A stretch of DNA of 64,000 bases, from the NCBI RefSeq assembly GCF_011046735.1, contig NZ_CP049258.1:3676001-3740000 (forward strand), given 5' to 3'. Under the pieces are notes generated by a model. That model did not search any database. It saw nothing but the letters and a program-made list of their open reading frames with translations, and had not been told where the DNA came from. Position 1 is the first letter of the stretch. Every line of letters begins with the position of its first letter. Source of the DNA: Nordella sp. HKS 07. Lineage in GTDB: Bacteria > Pseudomonadota > Alphaproteobacteria > Rhizobiales > Aestuariivirgaceae. Both the position numbers and the translations under genes were made by a program. Of the stretch, positions 1 to 8,867 are shown piece by piece.

Positions 1-1
1 A

Positions 2-148
2 CCGCTCGGCGGCGGGTGGATATTCGATACGTTCAACGATTACCGCTGGCTCTATATCGGTTCCGCCGCCATTGCCCTGGGTGCCGTGGCGATCGCCTTG
101 GCCTTTCCACCGATCGCCCGGTTGAAGCTCAGGCCACAAGCCATGTGA
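2..148 (+). CDS. MFS transporter, C-terminal end (5' part outside the window)
   Basis: An open frame enters from the left edge and stops at TGA 146-148, giving about 48 residues. The piece starts GGGWIFDTFNDYRWLY, continues as one strongly hydrophobic helix and ends in a short basic tail (RLKLRP). A glycine-rich turn, an aromatic YRW loop, a last membrane helix and a cytoplasmic basic end are usual for the last transmembrane segment of a major facilitator superfamily transporter. The substrate cannot be told from this fragment. The next gene, 195 bp downstream, is also an MFS transporter of a different subfamily. Confidence 0.55.
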   Translation, partial: PLGGGWIFDTFNDYRWLYIGSAAIALGAVAIALAFPPIARLKLRPQAM

Positions 149-343
149 GGGTTGCGTCTGGTTTCCCGTCGCGGCAGCGCATGGAAGCCATGCGGGCGTG
201 AACCGCCCTTGAAATGCGTCGGCGCATGGCCGATAGTCGCAACTCTTCAAGATAGTGCTGATCCGGGACATCAGCGGAAATTCATCGGCACATGTCGCCA
301 ATGGTGAGGGATTCTCGGTCGGTCTGCGGAGATCACGAGACTC
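149..343. other. Intergenic region between two MFS genes
   Basis: No convincing gene. Short open frames here lack a ribosome binding site and resemble no family I know. It presumably holds the promoter of the transporter that starts at 344, but I see no clear -35/-10 pair or operator. Confidence 0.4.
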
Positions 344-1972
344 TTGCCTGATCAGGTTTCATCTCTGGCGCCGCTGCGGAATCCGGTCTTCAGGGCCGTA
401 TGGATCGCGAGCTTCGTGTCCAATCTGGGCTCCCTCATTCAGACTGTCGGGGCCGCCTGGATGATGACCGCGATCTCGAGCTCGGTCGACATGGTGGCCC
501 TGGTGCAAGCCTCGCTGGCCCTTCCCGTCATGCTGTTCTCGATACCTTCGGGCGCCATTGCCGATAATTTCGGACGCCGCAACGTCATGCTGGTCGCCCA
601 GTGCTTCATGCTGGTCGTCTCGGTGATGCTGGCGGTCTCGGCCTATACCGGCACGCTCACCCCCTGGCTGCTGCTCACCTATACGTTCCTCCTCGGTTGC
701 GGCAACGCGCTCAACAACCCGTCCTGGGGAGCGGCCGTCGGCGACATGGTCCCCAAGGCGGATATTCCGGCCGCCGTGACCTTGAACAGCATGAATTACA
801 ATCTCTGCCGCAGCGTCGGCCCGGCTTTGGGCGGCATTATCGTGGCGGCGGCGGGAGCGGTCACCGCTTTCGTCATCAATGCGGTGAGCTATCTGGCGCT
901 CATTTTCGTGCTCGCCCGCTGGAAGCCGGCTTTGCCGTCCAGCACCTTGCCGCGCGAGACGATGGGGGCCGCCATGTCCGCCGGCCTGCGCTATCTGGCG
1001 ATGTCGCCCAACATTGCCCGCGTGATGAGCCGCGCGCTGGTCTTCGGCTTCGCCACCATCGCGACCCTGGCTTTGTTGCCGCTCATCGCGCGCGATCTCC
1101 TGCATGGCGGTGCGCTGCTATACGGTCTGCTCTTCGGCGCCTTCGGCATGGGGGCGGTCGCCGGCGCATTGATGGCCGCCTGGATGCGCAGCCTGCTCTC
1201 CAAGGAGAACTGCGTTCGCCTGGGATTCCTCGGCTTCGCGGCCTGTCAGGCGACGGCGGCGCTCAGCGACTATTCCTGGCTTACTCTCCTGGCCATGATG
1301 CTCGGCGGCGCCAGCTGGGTGCTCACCTTGTCGCTGTTCAACATCACGCTGCAGCTTTCCACACCACGCTGGGTGGTGGGACGCGTCCTCTCCCTCTATC
1401 AGACGGCGACGTTCGGCGGCATGGCGCTCGGCAGCTGGGTCTGGGGACTGATTGCCGAAGGGCAGGGCTCCGACACGGCGCTGCTATGGGCGGCCGGCAT
1501 CGCCCTTTTTGGCCTGGTCATGGGCTTCCGCTGGTTCGCGATGCCGAGCCAGGGCGAACTGAACCTCGATCCGCTCGACCGCTGGCCCGAGCCGAGCCTG
1601 GCCTTGGACCTGAAAGCCCGCAGCGGACCGTTCAGGATCATGGTCGATTATATGATCCGCGAGGAGGATGTGCGCGAATTTCTCGACGCCATGGCCGATC
1701 GGCGTCGCATTCGCCGGCGCGACGGCGCCCGCAACTGGGCGCTTTACCGCGATGTACAGAACCCGCAGGTGTGGACCGAAATGTACAATGTGCCGACCTG
1801 GGCCGACTATTTGCGCCTCTTCCAGCGTGTCACGCATGCCGATGAGGCCGTCGGCGAGAGAATCCGCAAGCTGCATCGCGGCGCCGAGCCGCCCAAGGCG
1901 CGCCGCCTGATCGAGCGCTCGACCGCCAATGCCGATTTCACCGCCGCGCCCAAGGAACTGATCGATCCCTGA
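344..1972 (+). CDS. MFS_3-family transporter with C-terminal ferredoxin-like domain
   Basis: The product has 542 residues with a TTG start. Residues about 10-410 form twelve hydrophobic helices. The N-terminal piece (LRNPVFRAVWIASFVSNLG) is characteristic of the MFS_3 (DUF894) subfamily, which also contains the enterobactin exporter EntS. After the last helix, residues about 425-525 form a soluble domain (FRIMVDYMIREEDVREFL onward) resembling an antibiotic-biosynthesis-monooxygenase-like ferredoxin fold. This appended domain is common in alphaproteobacterial members. The expected role is proton-driven export of a small molecule across the inner membrane. No siderophore or antibiotic genes lie nearby, so the substrate is unknown. 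The stop is 12 bp before the next gene, which may be co-transcribed. Confidence 0.85.
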   Translation: MPDQVSSLAPLRNPVFRAVWIASFVSNLGSLIQTVGAAWMMTAISSSVDMVALVQASLALPVMLFSIPSGAIADNFGRRNVMLVAQCFMLVVSVMLAVSAYTGTLTPWLLLTYTFLLGCGNALNNPSWGAAVGDMVPKADIPAAVTLNSMNYNLCRSVGPALGGIIVAAAGAVTAFVINAVSYLALIFVLARWKPALPSSTLPRETMGAAMSAGLRYLAMSPNIARVMSRALVFGFATIATLALLPLIARDLLHGGALLYGLLFGAFGMGAVAGALMAAWMRSLLSKENCVRLGFLGFAACQATAALSDYSWLTLLAMMLGGASWVLTLSLFNITLQLSTPRWVVGRVLSLYQTATFGGMALGSWVWGLIAEGQGSDTALLWAAGIALFGLVMGFRWFAMPSQGELNLDPLDRWPEPSLALDLKARSGPFRIMVDYMIREEDVREFLDAMADRRRIRRRDGARNWALYRDVQNPQVWTEMYNVPTWADYLRLFQRVTHADEAVGERIRKLHRGAEPPKARRLIERSTANADFTAAPKELIDP

Positions 1973-1984
1973 TCAAGACACGCG

Positions 1985-2746
1985 ATGCCGGCGCGTGATA
2001 GGATCGGCGTCATGCAGCGCATCGAGATCAAGACCCGCGACGGGTCGTGTCCGAGTTACGTCTTTCGCCCGAAGAGCCCGGGACCCTGGCCGGCTGTCCT
2101 GGTCTTCATGGATGGTGTCGGCATCCGCCCGGCGATGCTCGCGATCGGCGAAGGGCTGGCGACCTATGGCTATTTCGCTCTCCTGCCTGATCTCTACTAC
2201 CGTTCGGGCGCCTATGCGCCGATGGACCCGCATACGGTCTTCTCCGATCCGGAGCGGCGCAAGATCCTTCTGGAGAAGTATATGGGTCTGGCGACGCCCG
2301 CCAATGTCATGTCCGATACCGCCGCCTTTCTCGATTTCCTGGCGCGCCAGCCCGATGTGAAGCCGGGAAAGATCGGCACGACCGGTTATTGCATGGGCGG
2401 ACTCATGTCGCTGACCGCCGCCGGCACCTATCCCGACCGCATCGCCGCCGCGGCGTCCTATCATGGCGGCAGGCTCGCCACCGATGCTGCCGACAGCCCG
2501 CATCTTCTGGCGCCGAGGATCAAGGCGCGTGTTTATGTCGCCGGCGCGATCGAGGATGGATCCTTTCCCGACGACATGAAAGCACGCCTCGATGCGGCGC
2601 TGAGCGAAGCGGGCGTCGACTATCTGATCGAGACCTATCCGGCCAAACACGGTTGGGTGCTGACGGACACGCCGGTCTACGACGAGGCGTCAGCTGAGCG
2701 TCATTGGCGGACGTTGACGAAGCTTTTCCGCGAGACCCTGGATTGA
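1985..2746 (+). CDS. Dienelactone hydrolase family protein
   Basis: This alpha/beta hydrolase has up to 253 residues. The nucleophile elbow GYCMGG is at about residues 134-139 with Cys136, and the late histidine lies in KHGWV near residue 222. A Cys-His-Asp triad with cysteine as nucleophile defines the dienelactone hydrolase family (PF01738), which opens lactone rings or cleaves similar esters. An internal ATG at 2012 (MQRIEIKT) fits the usual family start better than the first ATG. No chlorocatechol genes are present, so the true substrate is open. The gene follows the MFS transporter by 12 bp. Confidence 0.85.
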   Translation: MPARDRIGVMQRIEIKTRDGSCPSYVFRPKSPGPWPAVLVFMDGVGIRPAMLAIGEGLATYGYFALLPDLYYRSGAYAPMDPHTVFSDPERRKILLEKYMGLATPANVMSDTAAFLDFLARQPDVKPGKIGTTGYCMGGLMSLTAAGTYPDRIAAAASYHGGRLATDAADSPHLLAPRIKARVYVAGAIEDGSFPDDMKARLDAALSEAGVDYLIETYPAKHGWVLTDTPVYDEASAERHWRTLTKLFRETLD

Positions 2747-2768
2747 ACTGCTCACAACAGTTGCCAGC

Positions 2769-3365
2769 CTATACCGCCAGCTCAACCCGGTTGCGCCCGC
2801 GCGATTTGGCGAGATAGAGCGCCTTGTCGGCGCGGCGCAGCATATCGGCGAAATTCCGGTCGTCCTCGTCATAGAGCGCGACGCCAATGGAGACGGTGAG
2901 AGGGATCGCTTCGTCGCCGATGCTGAATATGTCCTGCTCCACAGTCAGACGGAGCCGCTCGGCGGCCGCGCCGGCGCTCGCGGCATCGAGGCCGGTCATC
3001 AGCACCACGAATTCCTCGCCGCCCGCCTGCGCGATAAAATCGCTCTTGCGCGTCCCGACCTGGAGGCGAAAGGCGACATGGATGAGAGCCTTGTCGCCGT
3101 CCTCGTGCCCATGGGTGTCGTTGATCGCCTTGAAGTTGTCGATATCGAGCACCGCGGCGGCGAGGCTTGGGCCCTTGATCTTGGCAATCGCAAAGCGCTC
3201 ATTGCCGACTTCGGTGAGGGTGCGCCGGTTGGCAAGGCCGGTGAGATGGTCGGTCGAGGCGGCATGCTCCCATTGCCGGCGAATACGGTCGGAGCACATG
3301 AGGGCGAAAGCCGTCGTGCTGATGGCGGGAAGGACGGTCATGAATACCGGTGTCGCGATATTGAG
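2769..3365 (-). pseudogene. Diguanylate cyclase remnant (GGDEF domain, N-terminus lost)
   Basis: Reading leftwards from about 3365, the sequence gives the last membrane helix of a sensor (LNIATPVFMTVLPAISTTAF), a short linker and a complete GGDEF domain. The active-site GGEEF is encoded at 3009-3023, an RxxD inhibitory-site motif (RKSD) lies five residues before it, and the DIDNFKAINDTHGHEDGD metal and substrate region is intact. Upstream of about 3365 the frame continues for 50 more codons, but these read antisense to a GntR FCD domain and are not cyclase sequence. The membrane sensor is therefore gone. If expressed, the catalytic domain might still make cyclic di-GMP, but no promoter is evident. 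Confidence 0.75.
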
Positions 3366-3368
3366 CCA

Positions 3369-3836
3369 ATGTGCATCGGCGCCATTGTGGCGCGGCCGAC
3401 CGTCGGCGAGGTGATGGATCTGTTCGAAGTGGTCGCCGAGCTCGAAGGCGTGGCGGCGCGACTCGCCTGCGAGCGCATGGATGCGGCGGACGAGAAGATG
3501 ATCGTCGAGACGCACCGGGCCTGTCTCGACGCCGCATCATCCTTCGACCCCAAGAAATACTACCAGACCAACGGGCAGTTCCACGAGGCGATCCAGAAGG
3601 CCGCTCATAATCGCAGCCTCGGTGAGCAGATCGAATTGCTGAACAAGCGTCTGTCGCCCTATCGCCGCTTCATCACTTTCCGGCCGGGGCGCACCGAGAC
3701 GGCGCTGCGCGAGCATGAAGAGGTCTTCAATGCCCTGCTGGCGCGCGACGCTCCCGCCGCCTCAGCCGCCTTGCGCAATCATGTCCGGGTTCTCGCGGAA
3801 GACACGCTGGCATTGGCGAGAAGCCTCAAATTCTAG
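3369..3836 (+). pseudogene. GntR/FadR-type regulator remnant (FCD domain only)
   Basis: From 3369 the frame encodes about 156 residues that match an FCD ligand-binding domain: VGEVMDLFEVVAELEG, then NGQFHEAIQKAAHN with the metal-binding histidine, then REHEEVFNALLARDAP and NHV near the end. The N-terminal winged helix of about 70 residues is missing. Instead, the upstream frame runs antisense through the diguanylate cyclase fragment. Without a DNA-binding domain it cannot act as a normal repressor. It stops at 3836, 34 bp before the convergent SRPBCC gene. Confidence 0.75.
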
Positions 3837-3870
3837 TCTAAGGCGCGCCGCCAGAGGACCGTTCACTGCT

Positions 3871-4341
3871 TCAATGCGAAACGGCGAGGCTCTGCTCGAG
3901 CACCAGGACGAGCCGGTCGAAGCCGGTGCCCGTGCCGCCGCTGCGGGTCGCCGCGTCCTGCGCGTCGAAGAAGGCAGCCTGCTCGGTATAGGTCATGCGT
4001 GTTTTTGTGCCCTCGGGCGCGAATTCCACCGTGACGAGCGACGCGGAGATCGGCTTGACGCCGGCATTCATCGCATATGAATAGATGATGCGCTGACCCT
4101 GCGCGATGTCGAGATACTGCGCGCGGAAACCATGCTCGACGCCTTCGGGCGTGCGCCAGCGCACCAGTTCAGAGCCGTCGACGCGGAAATCGAAGCGGTC
4201 TTCCTCGACCGTCCAGTCCGGATGGCAGCTCGTCCATTGCCGCTTGCGGTCGTGTTCCGACCAGAAGCGGAAGGCGTGGCGCGGGCTGCCGGGCAGGTCG
4301 CGTTCGATGACGAAGCTCGTATGGTGGACGCTGACGCCCAT
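3871..4341 (-). CDS. SRPBCC (AHSA1-like) domain protein
   Basis: This 156-residue single-domain protein starts with ISVHHTSFV-like beta strands and contains FRFWSEHDRKRQW in the long START-type fold, ending with a C-terminal helix (GTGFDRLVLVLEQSL). This is the activator-of-Hsp90-ATPase-like SRPBCC family that binds hydrophobic ligands. It is the third gene of GST, ArsR, SRPBCC, with only 2 bp between the ArsR stop and its start. The ArsR-SRPBCC pair is a common bacterial arrangement in which the two proteins are encoded together. The ligand is not known. Confidence 0.85.
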   Translation of the reverse strand: MGVSVHHTSFVIERDLPGSPRHAFRFWSEHDRKRQWTSCHPDWTVEEDRFDFRVDGSELVRWRTPEGVEHGFRAQYLDIAQGQRIIYSYAMNAGVKPISASLVTVEFAPEGTKTRMTYTEQAAFFDAQDAATRSGGTGTGFDRLVLVLEQSLAVSH

Positions 4342-4343
4342 GT

Positions 4344-4676
4344 CTATTCATCCTCTTCTGGAGTGTCGGTCATGGCCTGGACCAGGCGGTCAAAGGCCTT
4401 GTTCATGGCGGCTTCGCGCTGGCTGATCCACCGCGCGACGGTTCTGAGGGCGTCAGGCCGCATGCGATAGGTGCGCACCCGGCCAGCTTTCTCCGACAGG
4501 ACGATGCCGCCGTCTTCAAGGACTCTCAAGTGCTTGAGCGCCGAGGGCAAAGCGATGGCGATCGGTTCGGCGAGCTCGCTCACCGTTGCCGGGCCGCGCG
4601 AGAGCCGTTCCACCATGCTGCGCCGGTAGGGATCGGCGAGCGCATGGAACAGACGGTCGAACTGCTCTGGTCTCAT
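4344..4676 (-). CDS. ArsR-family transcriptional repressor
   Basis: This 110-residue winged-helix protein opens with FHALADPYRRSMVERLSRG, then TVSELAEPI and SALKHLRVLEDGGIV as the recognition helix region, followed by the wing (EKAGRVRTYRM). No cysteine metal-binding motif is visible, so it belongs to the metal-independent ArsR group often paired with SRPBCC proteins. It lies 3 bp after the GST gene and 2 bp before the SRPBCC gene. The perfect 11-bp inverted repeat at 5374-5397 upstream of the operon is the obvious candidate for its autoregulatory operator. Confidence 0.88.
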   Translation of the reverse strand: MRPEQFDRLFHALADPYRRSMVERLSRGPATVSELAEPIAIALPSALKHLRVLEDGGIVLSEKAGRVRTYRMRPDALRTVARWISQREAAMNKAFDRLVQAMTDTPEEDE

Positions 4677-4679
4677 GGT

Positions 4680-5360
4680 CTATCCATTCAGATAATGCGC
4701 CGGCATCGCGTCGCGATAGGGGAACATCGAAAAATACGGACGCGCTTCGGCGATGACACGTTCGACCGACGGACGCTCCAGCAAATGGTTCCGATAGCGG
4801 GCGAGATGATGCTGATCATCCCTGAAGGGATGTACGATCGCGGCGTAGAACAATGCCGGGGCGGCGGCGCAGTCGGCGATGGTGAACTCATCGCCGATCG
4901 CCCAGTGACGCGCCGACATCTGTCCGTCGATCATGCCATAGGCTGTATCCAGCAGGTCGCGCGCCTCGGCGACGCCGAAGGGATCGGACTTGCCTTGCGG
5001 GCGGATGCGGTCGGTGACGATCTTGGCCATCGGCACATTGACATAGAGGTCGAAGAAGCGGTCCCATAGTCGCGCCTGTAGCCGTGCCTCGCTGTCGGTC
5101 GGAAGGAGAGCTACAGGCCCCGGATGATGCTCGTGCAGATACTCAATGATAATACTGGTCTCGGGAATGACGCGTTTCGCCTGCCCATCGAACAACACCG
5201 GCATTTTGCCCACCGGCCAGCGTTCCATATGGGCGGCCGCCGAGCCCGGATCGCCCAGATCCACTGTCTCGGCGCGGAACGCCGTGCCGTTCTCGTATAG
5301 CGCGATCAGCACCTTGTGGCAGAAGGAGGCGAGGGGGTGGCTATAAAGTGTGAGCGACAT
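4680..5360 (-). CDS. Glutathione S-transferase family protein
   Basis: This 226-residue cytosolic GST has an N-terminal thioredoxin-like domain, residues 1-80, beginning MSLTLYSHPLASFCHKVLI. It contains the cis-proline segment GKMPVLFDG and PETSIIIEYL, where the E/T-S pair contacts the gamma-glutamyl group. The C-terminal helical domain contains the structural IGDEFTIADCAAAPAL motif. It is the first gene of the operon that continues with ArsR and SRPBCC, which suggests induction by an electrophilic or lipophilic compound. ATG at 5360 lies just behind the promoter and palindrome described at 5374-5422. Confidence 0.88.
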   Translation of the reverse strand: MSLTLYSHPLASFCHKVLIALYENGTAFRAETVDLGDPGSAAAHMERWPVGKMPVLFDGQAKRVIPETSIIIEYLHEHHPGPVALLPTDSEARLQARLWDRFFDLYVNVPMAKIVTDRIRPQGKSDPFGVAEARDLLDTAYGMIDGQMSARHWAIGDEFTIADCAAAPALFYAAIVHPFRDDQHHLARYRNHLLERPSVERVIAEARPYFSMFPYRDAMPAHYLNG

Positions 5361-5373
5361 CTACCAGCACCAG

Positions 5374-5397
5374 ATAGTTTCCGATGTCGGAAACTAT
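5374..5397. promoter_or_regulatory. Perfect palindromic operator upstream of GST-ArsR-SRPBCC operon
   Basis: The arms ATAGTTTCCGA (5374-5384) and TCGGAAACTAT (5387-5397) are exact reverse complements separated by 2 bp. The site covers the predicted -10 box of the leftward promoter (TATAGT, complement of 5393-5398). A second smaller inverted repeat, GGAAATAATTTCC, sits at 5423-5435 around the -35. ArsR is encoded in the operon, so autorepression is the natural reading. Confidence 0.7.
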
Positions 5398-5422
5398 AGT
5401 GTCGGAATACCCCAAAGCACAA
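5393..5422 (-). promoter_or_regulatory. Candidate sigma-70 promoter for the GST operon
   Basis: On the minus strand, -35 TTGTGC (complement of 5417-5422) and -10 TATAGT (complement of 5393-5398) are 18 bp apart, placing transcription start about 25 nt before the GST ATG. The overlap with the palindrome supports function. No transcript evidence exists. Confidence 0.45.
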
Positions 5423-5460
5423 GGAAATAATTTCCAACCTAGAAAACTATCTGCGGCTTC

Positions 5461-7788
5461 TCAGCGCTTCGTGGTGCCGGCGCCGAAACCCGCTTTCCGC
5501 AAGGCATCCGCCAGGGCGTTGTCCGAGGCGCCGCTGCCTTTGCTGCCCTGCGGGCCGGCATAGCCGCGCTTCGGCGCAATGCGCTCGCCGCCTGAGTTTC
5601 GCGCCGGCTGGCTGCCCACTTCGTCGTCGAGCCGCATCGTCAGGCTGATGCGCTTGCGCGGCGTGTCCACTTCCAACACTTTCACGCGCACGATGTCGCC
5701 GGGCTTCGCCACCTGGCGGGGGTCCTTCACGAAGGTCTTCGACATGGCCGAGACATGCACCAGACCGTCCTGATGCACGCCGACATCGACGAAGGCGCCG
5801 AAGGCGGCGACATTGGTGACGACACCTTCCAGCACCATGCCGGGCTCAAGGTCGCTGATCTTCTCGATTCCGGCCTTGAACTCCGCCGTCTTGAAGGCCG
5901 GGCGCGGGTCACGTCCGGGCTTCTCCAGTTCGCGCAGAATGTCGGTGACCGTGGGCAGGCCGAATTTCTCGTCGACGAAGGATCTGGGGGCGAGACCGCG
6001 CAGCACCGGCGCATTGCCGACCAGAAGCCTGATGTCGCTTTTGGTCGCCTCGATGATCCGCCGCACGACGGGGTAGGATTCGGGATGCACGCCCGAGGCG
6101 TCGAGCGGGTCGTCGCCGCCGGGGATGCGCAGGAAGCCCGCGCATTGCTCGAAGGCCTTGGGGCCGAGCCGCGGGACATCCTTCAACGCCTGGCGGGTCT
6201 TGAACCGGCCATGCGAGTCGCGATGCATGACGATGTTCTGCGCCAGCGATTCGCCGATGCCGGACACGCGCGCCAGAAGCGGCGCCGAGGCGGTGTTCAG
6301 ATCCACGCCCACGCCGTTCACGCAGTCTTCGACGACCGCATCGAGCGACCTAGAAAGCTTGTATTCGCTAAGATCGTGCTGATACTGGCCGACGCCGATC
6401 GACTTCGGATCGATCTTGACCAGTTCGGCCAACGGATCCTGCAGGCGGCGCGCGATCGACACGGCGCCACGTAGCGTCACGTCGAGATTGGGAAGTTCCT
6501 CGGAGGCATAGGCCGACGCCGAATAGACCGATGCGCCGGCTTCCGACACCACAATCTTGTTGAGCTTCGGATTCGCCAGCCGCTTCACAAGCTCGGTGGC
6601 GAGCTTGTCCGTCTCGCGCGATGCCGTGCCGTTGCCGATGGCGATCAGCTCGACTTTGTGCTCCAGCACCAGCTTGCCCAGGATGGCGAGCGATTCGTCC
6701 CAGCGCTGCTGCGGCTCATGCGGAAAAATAGCGGTCGTCGCCACCACCTTGCCGGTGGCATCGACGATGGCGACCTTGACGCCGGTCCGGTAGCCCGGAT
6801 CGAGGCCGAGTGTCGGCCTGGCGCCCGCCGGTGCGGCGAGCAGGAGGTCGCGCAGATTGGCGGCGAAGACACGCACCGCTTCCTCCTCGGCCGCCGTCCA
6901 CAGCCGCAGGCGCAGATCGATCGACAACGTGATGAAGATCTTGGTGCGCCACGCCCAGCGCACCGTCTCGGCGAGCCATTTGTCGCCGGGTCTGCTTTGG
7001 TCGATGATGCCATAGACGCGCATGATGCGTTGTTCGTAGGTGCTGACCGTGGGCCGCGTCGCCGGATCGTCCGGCTCGACCGTCAGGCCCAATATGTCCT
7101 CGCGCTCGCCGCGGAACAGCGCCAGTACGCGATGGGACGGCATCTTGGTGAAGGCCTCGGAGAATTCGAAATAGTCGCTGAACTTGGCGCCGGCTTCCTT
7201 CTTGCCGTCGCGCACTTCGGATTTGAGGCGGGCATTCGCCCACAGTTCCTCGCGCAAGGCGCCGATCAGGTCGGCATTCTCCGCGAAGCGCTCGATGAGA
7301 ATGGCGCGCGCGCCGTCAAGGGCGGCGGCCACATCGGCGACATTCTTGTCGGCCGAGACATAGGGCTCGGCCGCGACCTTGGGGTCGTTCGTAGGATCGC
7401 TCAGCAGCAGATCGGCGAGCGGTGTGAGGCCGGCTTCCTTGGCGATCTCGGCCTTGGTGCGGCGCTTGGGCTTGTAGGGCAGATAGATGTCCTCGAGGCG
7501 GCCCTTGCTGTCGGCGGCCATGATCTGGGCTTCGAGGCCTGCGTCGAGCTTGCCCTGCTCGCGCACGGACTCGAGGATGACCTTGCGGCGGTCCTCAAGC
7601 TCGCGCAGATAGCGCAGCCGCTCTTCGAGTGTGCGCAATTGCGCGTCGTCCAGCGATCCGGTGACTTCCTTGCGGTAGCGCGCGATGAAGGGCACGGTGG
7701 CGCCGCCATCGAGCAGTTCGACGGTGGCTGTGACCTGCTGCTCTCTGACGTTGAGTTCTTCGGCAATGCGCGCGTGTATGGAAGCCAC
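5461..7788 (-). CDS. tex: Tex family S1 RNA-binding transcription accessory protein
   Basis: The chosen GTG start at 7788 has a good GAGAGG ribosome site 8 nt upstream and gives [17 protein letters not shown], the normal Tex N-terminus. Frame extension to 7881 adds 31 unlikely residues. About 775 residues carry, in order, the helical Tex_N region ([20 protein letters not shown]), a central helical part, a YqgF/RNase H-like domain ([17 protein letters not shown]), helix-hairpin-helix motifs ([16 protein letters not shown]), and a C-terminal S1 RNA-binding domain ([20 protein letters not shown]). Tex binds nucleic acid and RNA polymerase and is widespread in bacteria. The last 45 residues are a Gly/Ser-rich tail. 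Confidence 0.95.
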   Translation of the reverse strand: MASIHARIAEELNVREQQVTATVELLDGGATVPFIARYRKEVTGSLDDAQLRTLEERLRYLRELEDRRKVILESVREQGKLDAGLEAQIMAADSKGRLEDIYLPYKPKRRTKAEIAKEAGLTPLADLLLSDPTNDPKVAAEPYVSADKNVADVAAALDGARAILIERFAENADLIGALREELWANARLKSEVRDGKKEAGAKFSDYFEFSEAFTKMPSHRVLALFRGEREDILGLTVEPDDPATRPTVSTYEQRIMRVYGIIDQSRPGDKWLAETVRWAWRTKIFITLSIDLRLRLWTAAEEEAVRVFAANLRDLLLAAPAGARPTLGLDPGYRTGVKVAIVDATGKVVATTAIFPHEPQQRWDESLAILGKLVLEHKVELIAIGNGTASRETDKLATELVKRLANPKLNKIVVSEAGASVYSASAYASEELPNLDVTLRGAVSIARRLQDPLAELVKIDPKSIGVGQYQHDLSEYKLSRSLDAVVEDCVNGVGVDLNTASAPLLARVSGIGESLAQNIVMHRDSHGRFKTRQALKDVPRLGPKAFEQCAGFLRIPGGDDPLDASGVHPESYPVVRRIIEATKSDIRLLVGNAPVLRGLAPRSFVDEKFGLPTVTDILRELEKPGRDPRPAFKTAEFKAGIEKISDLEPGMVLEGVVTNVAAFGAFVDVGVHQDGLVHVSAMSKTFVKDPRQVAKPGDIVRVKVLEVDTPRKRISLTMRLDDEVGSQPARNSGGERIAPKRGYAGPQGSKGSGASDNALADALRKAGFGAGTTKR

Positions 7789-7957
7789 CGGAAACACCTC
7801 TCGAGAATTGGACGCGCCGGAGTTTGCCGCCACATCAGGGCGCGGATATGGACGTTCCGGACTTGATTCTTCAAGCCGCACTTTTACACAGCCAAAAGGG
7901 TTGATCGCCGCATTTGCGCCTCTTTCTGATGCGCTGCGGCCCGTAACCCTTGTGCGC

Positions 7958-8788
7958 TCAGCTCATCGTGCCGCGGATGATTTGCGCGACGGCGTGGCAG
8001 GCCGGGATCAATTGCGCGCAGATGGTCTGCCGGATCACGCCGGTCATTCTGTTGTCCGGCGCCGATAGACTCATGGCGGCGATGGCATTGCCCTTGTCGT
8101 TGAGGATCGGAGCGGCGATGCAGCAGGATCCTTCCTCGTCTTCACCTTCGTCGACCGCATAACCCGTCGCGCGGATGACATCGAGCTGCTCGAGAATTCT
8201 CTGGCGGTCGACGATCGTCCGGGCCGTCATCGGCACGAGCACGGACGGCAATATCCTTTCCGCCTGGTCGCGGGGCTGGAAGGCGAGCAGCACCTTGCCC
8301 AGCGCGGTGCTGTGCAGATGCCCGGTCGAGCCGATCTTCGCCTGCATGCGAAGCGAGCGCCGGCTCTCCATGATGTCGAGATAGAGAACCTCCGACGCCG
8401 CCAGCACACCCAGATTGACCGTTTCGTTGAACCGGTCCCGCAGCTCCTGGAGATGGGGCTGACAGATCTGCCGCAGCATTTCATAGGGATTGCTTGAATG
8501 TGACAGTTGCCACAGCCCGATGCCTGGCCGGTAGCGGTCCGTCGCCTCTTCATGTTCGATCAAGCGCTTGCTGGCGAGGCTGCGCAGATAGCGGAAGACG
8601 GTCGTCTTCGGCAGATCCGCCGCCTTGACCAGCTCATTCAGGCTGACCGGCTGGGGCGCCTCGCAGACCAGCTGTAGGACCTGCAGCGCCTTAACGACGG
8701 GTTGCACGACATAGCGGTCTTCTTCTCTTTTGGCTGGCTCGGTCAAGATGTCTGAGTTTCTCTCCATGAAATAGGCTTTTCTTGACAT
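7958..8788 (-). CDS. IclR-family transcriptional regulator
   Basis: The product has 276 residues. The winged helix lies at about residues 28-90 ([24 protein letters not shown]) and the IclR effector domain at about 100-265 ([20 protein letters not shown], then GKVLLAFQP). It is divergent from the SDR gene at 8868, with an 79-bp gap holding a 14-bp inverted repeat, so it probably controls the catabolic island to its right. A second ATG at 8767 is possible. If direct repeats around 8766-8796 are operators, the shorter form would be preferred. Confidence 0.9.
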   Translation of the reverse strand: MSRKAYFMERNSDILTEPAKREEDRYVVQPVVKALQVLQLVCEAPQPVSLNELVKAADLPKTTVFRYLRSLASKRLIEHEEATDRYRPGIGLWQLSHSSNPYEMLRQICQPHLQELRDRFNETVNLGVLAASEVLYLDIMESRRSLRMQAKIGSTGHLHSTALGKVLLAFQPRDQAERILPSVLVPMTARTIVDRQRILEQLDVIRATGYAVDEGEDEEGSCCIAAPILNDKGNAIAAMSLSAPDNRMTGVIRQTICAQLIPACHAVAQIIRGTMS

Positions 8789-8800
8789 GAAATGGAATCA

Positions 8801-8814
8801 TATGCTTCAGCATA
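8801..8814. promoter_or_regulatory. Inverted repeat between divergent IclR and SDR genes
   Basis: TATGCT (8801-8806) and AGCATA (8809-8814) are exact reverse complements around a 2-bp centre. Nearby, CATGAAATAGG (8765-8775) and CATGAAATGGA (8786-8796) form near-identical direct repeats 21 bp apart, two helical turns. Either could be the IclR binding site. I cannot separate them by sequence alone. Confidence 0.4.
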
Positions 8815-8867
8815 ATGTCAGGTGTTGCCAGAGAGGGCAAACGCCAGTTCTGAGCGAGGGATAGACC

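Noticed and set aside
601-1845. A 414-codon plus-strand frame inside the first MFS gene
   Set aside because: It is a +1 shadow of the transporter with Arg/His-rich composition.
6658-7866. Long open frame (about 400 codons) on the plus strand opposite tex
   Set aside because: It is the mirror of a GC-rich conserved gene, has no family resemblance and is rich in Ala/Gly/Arg as expected for an antisense frame.
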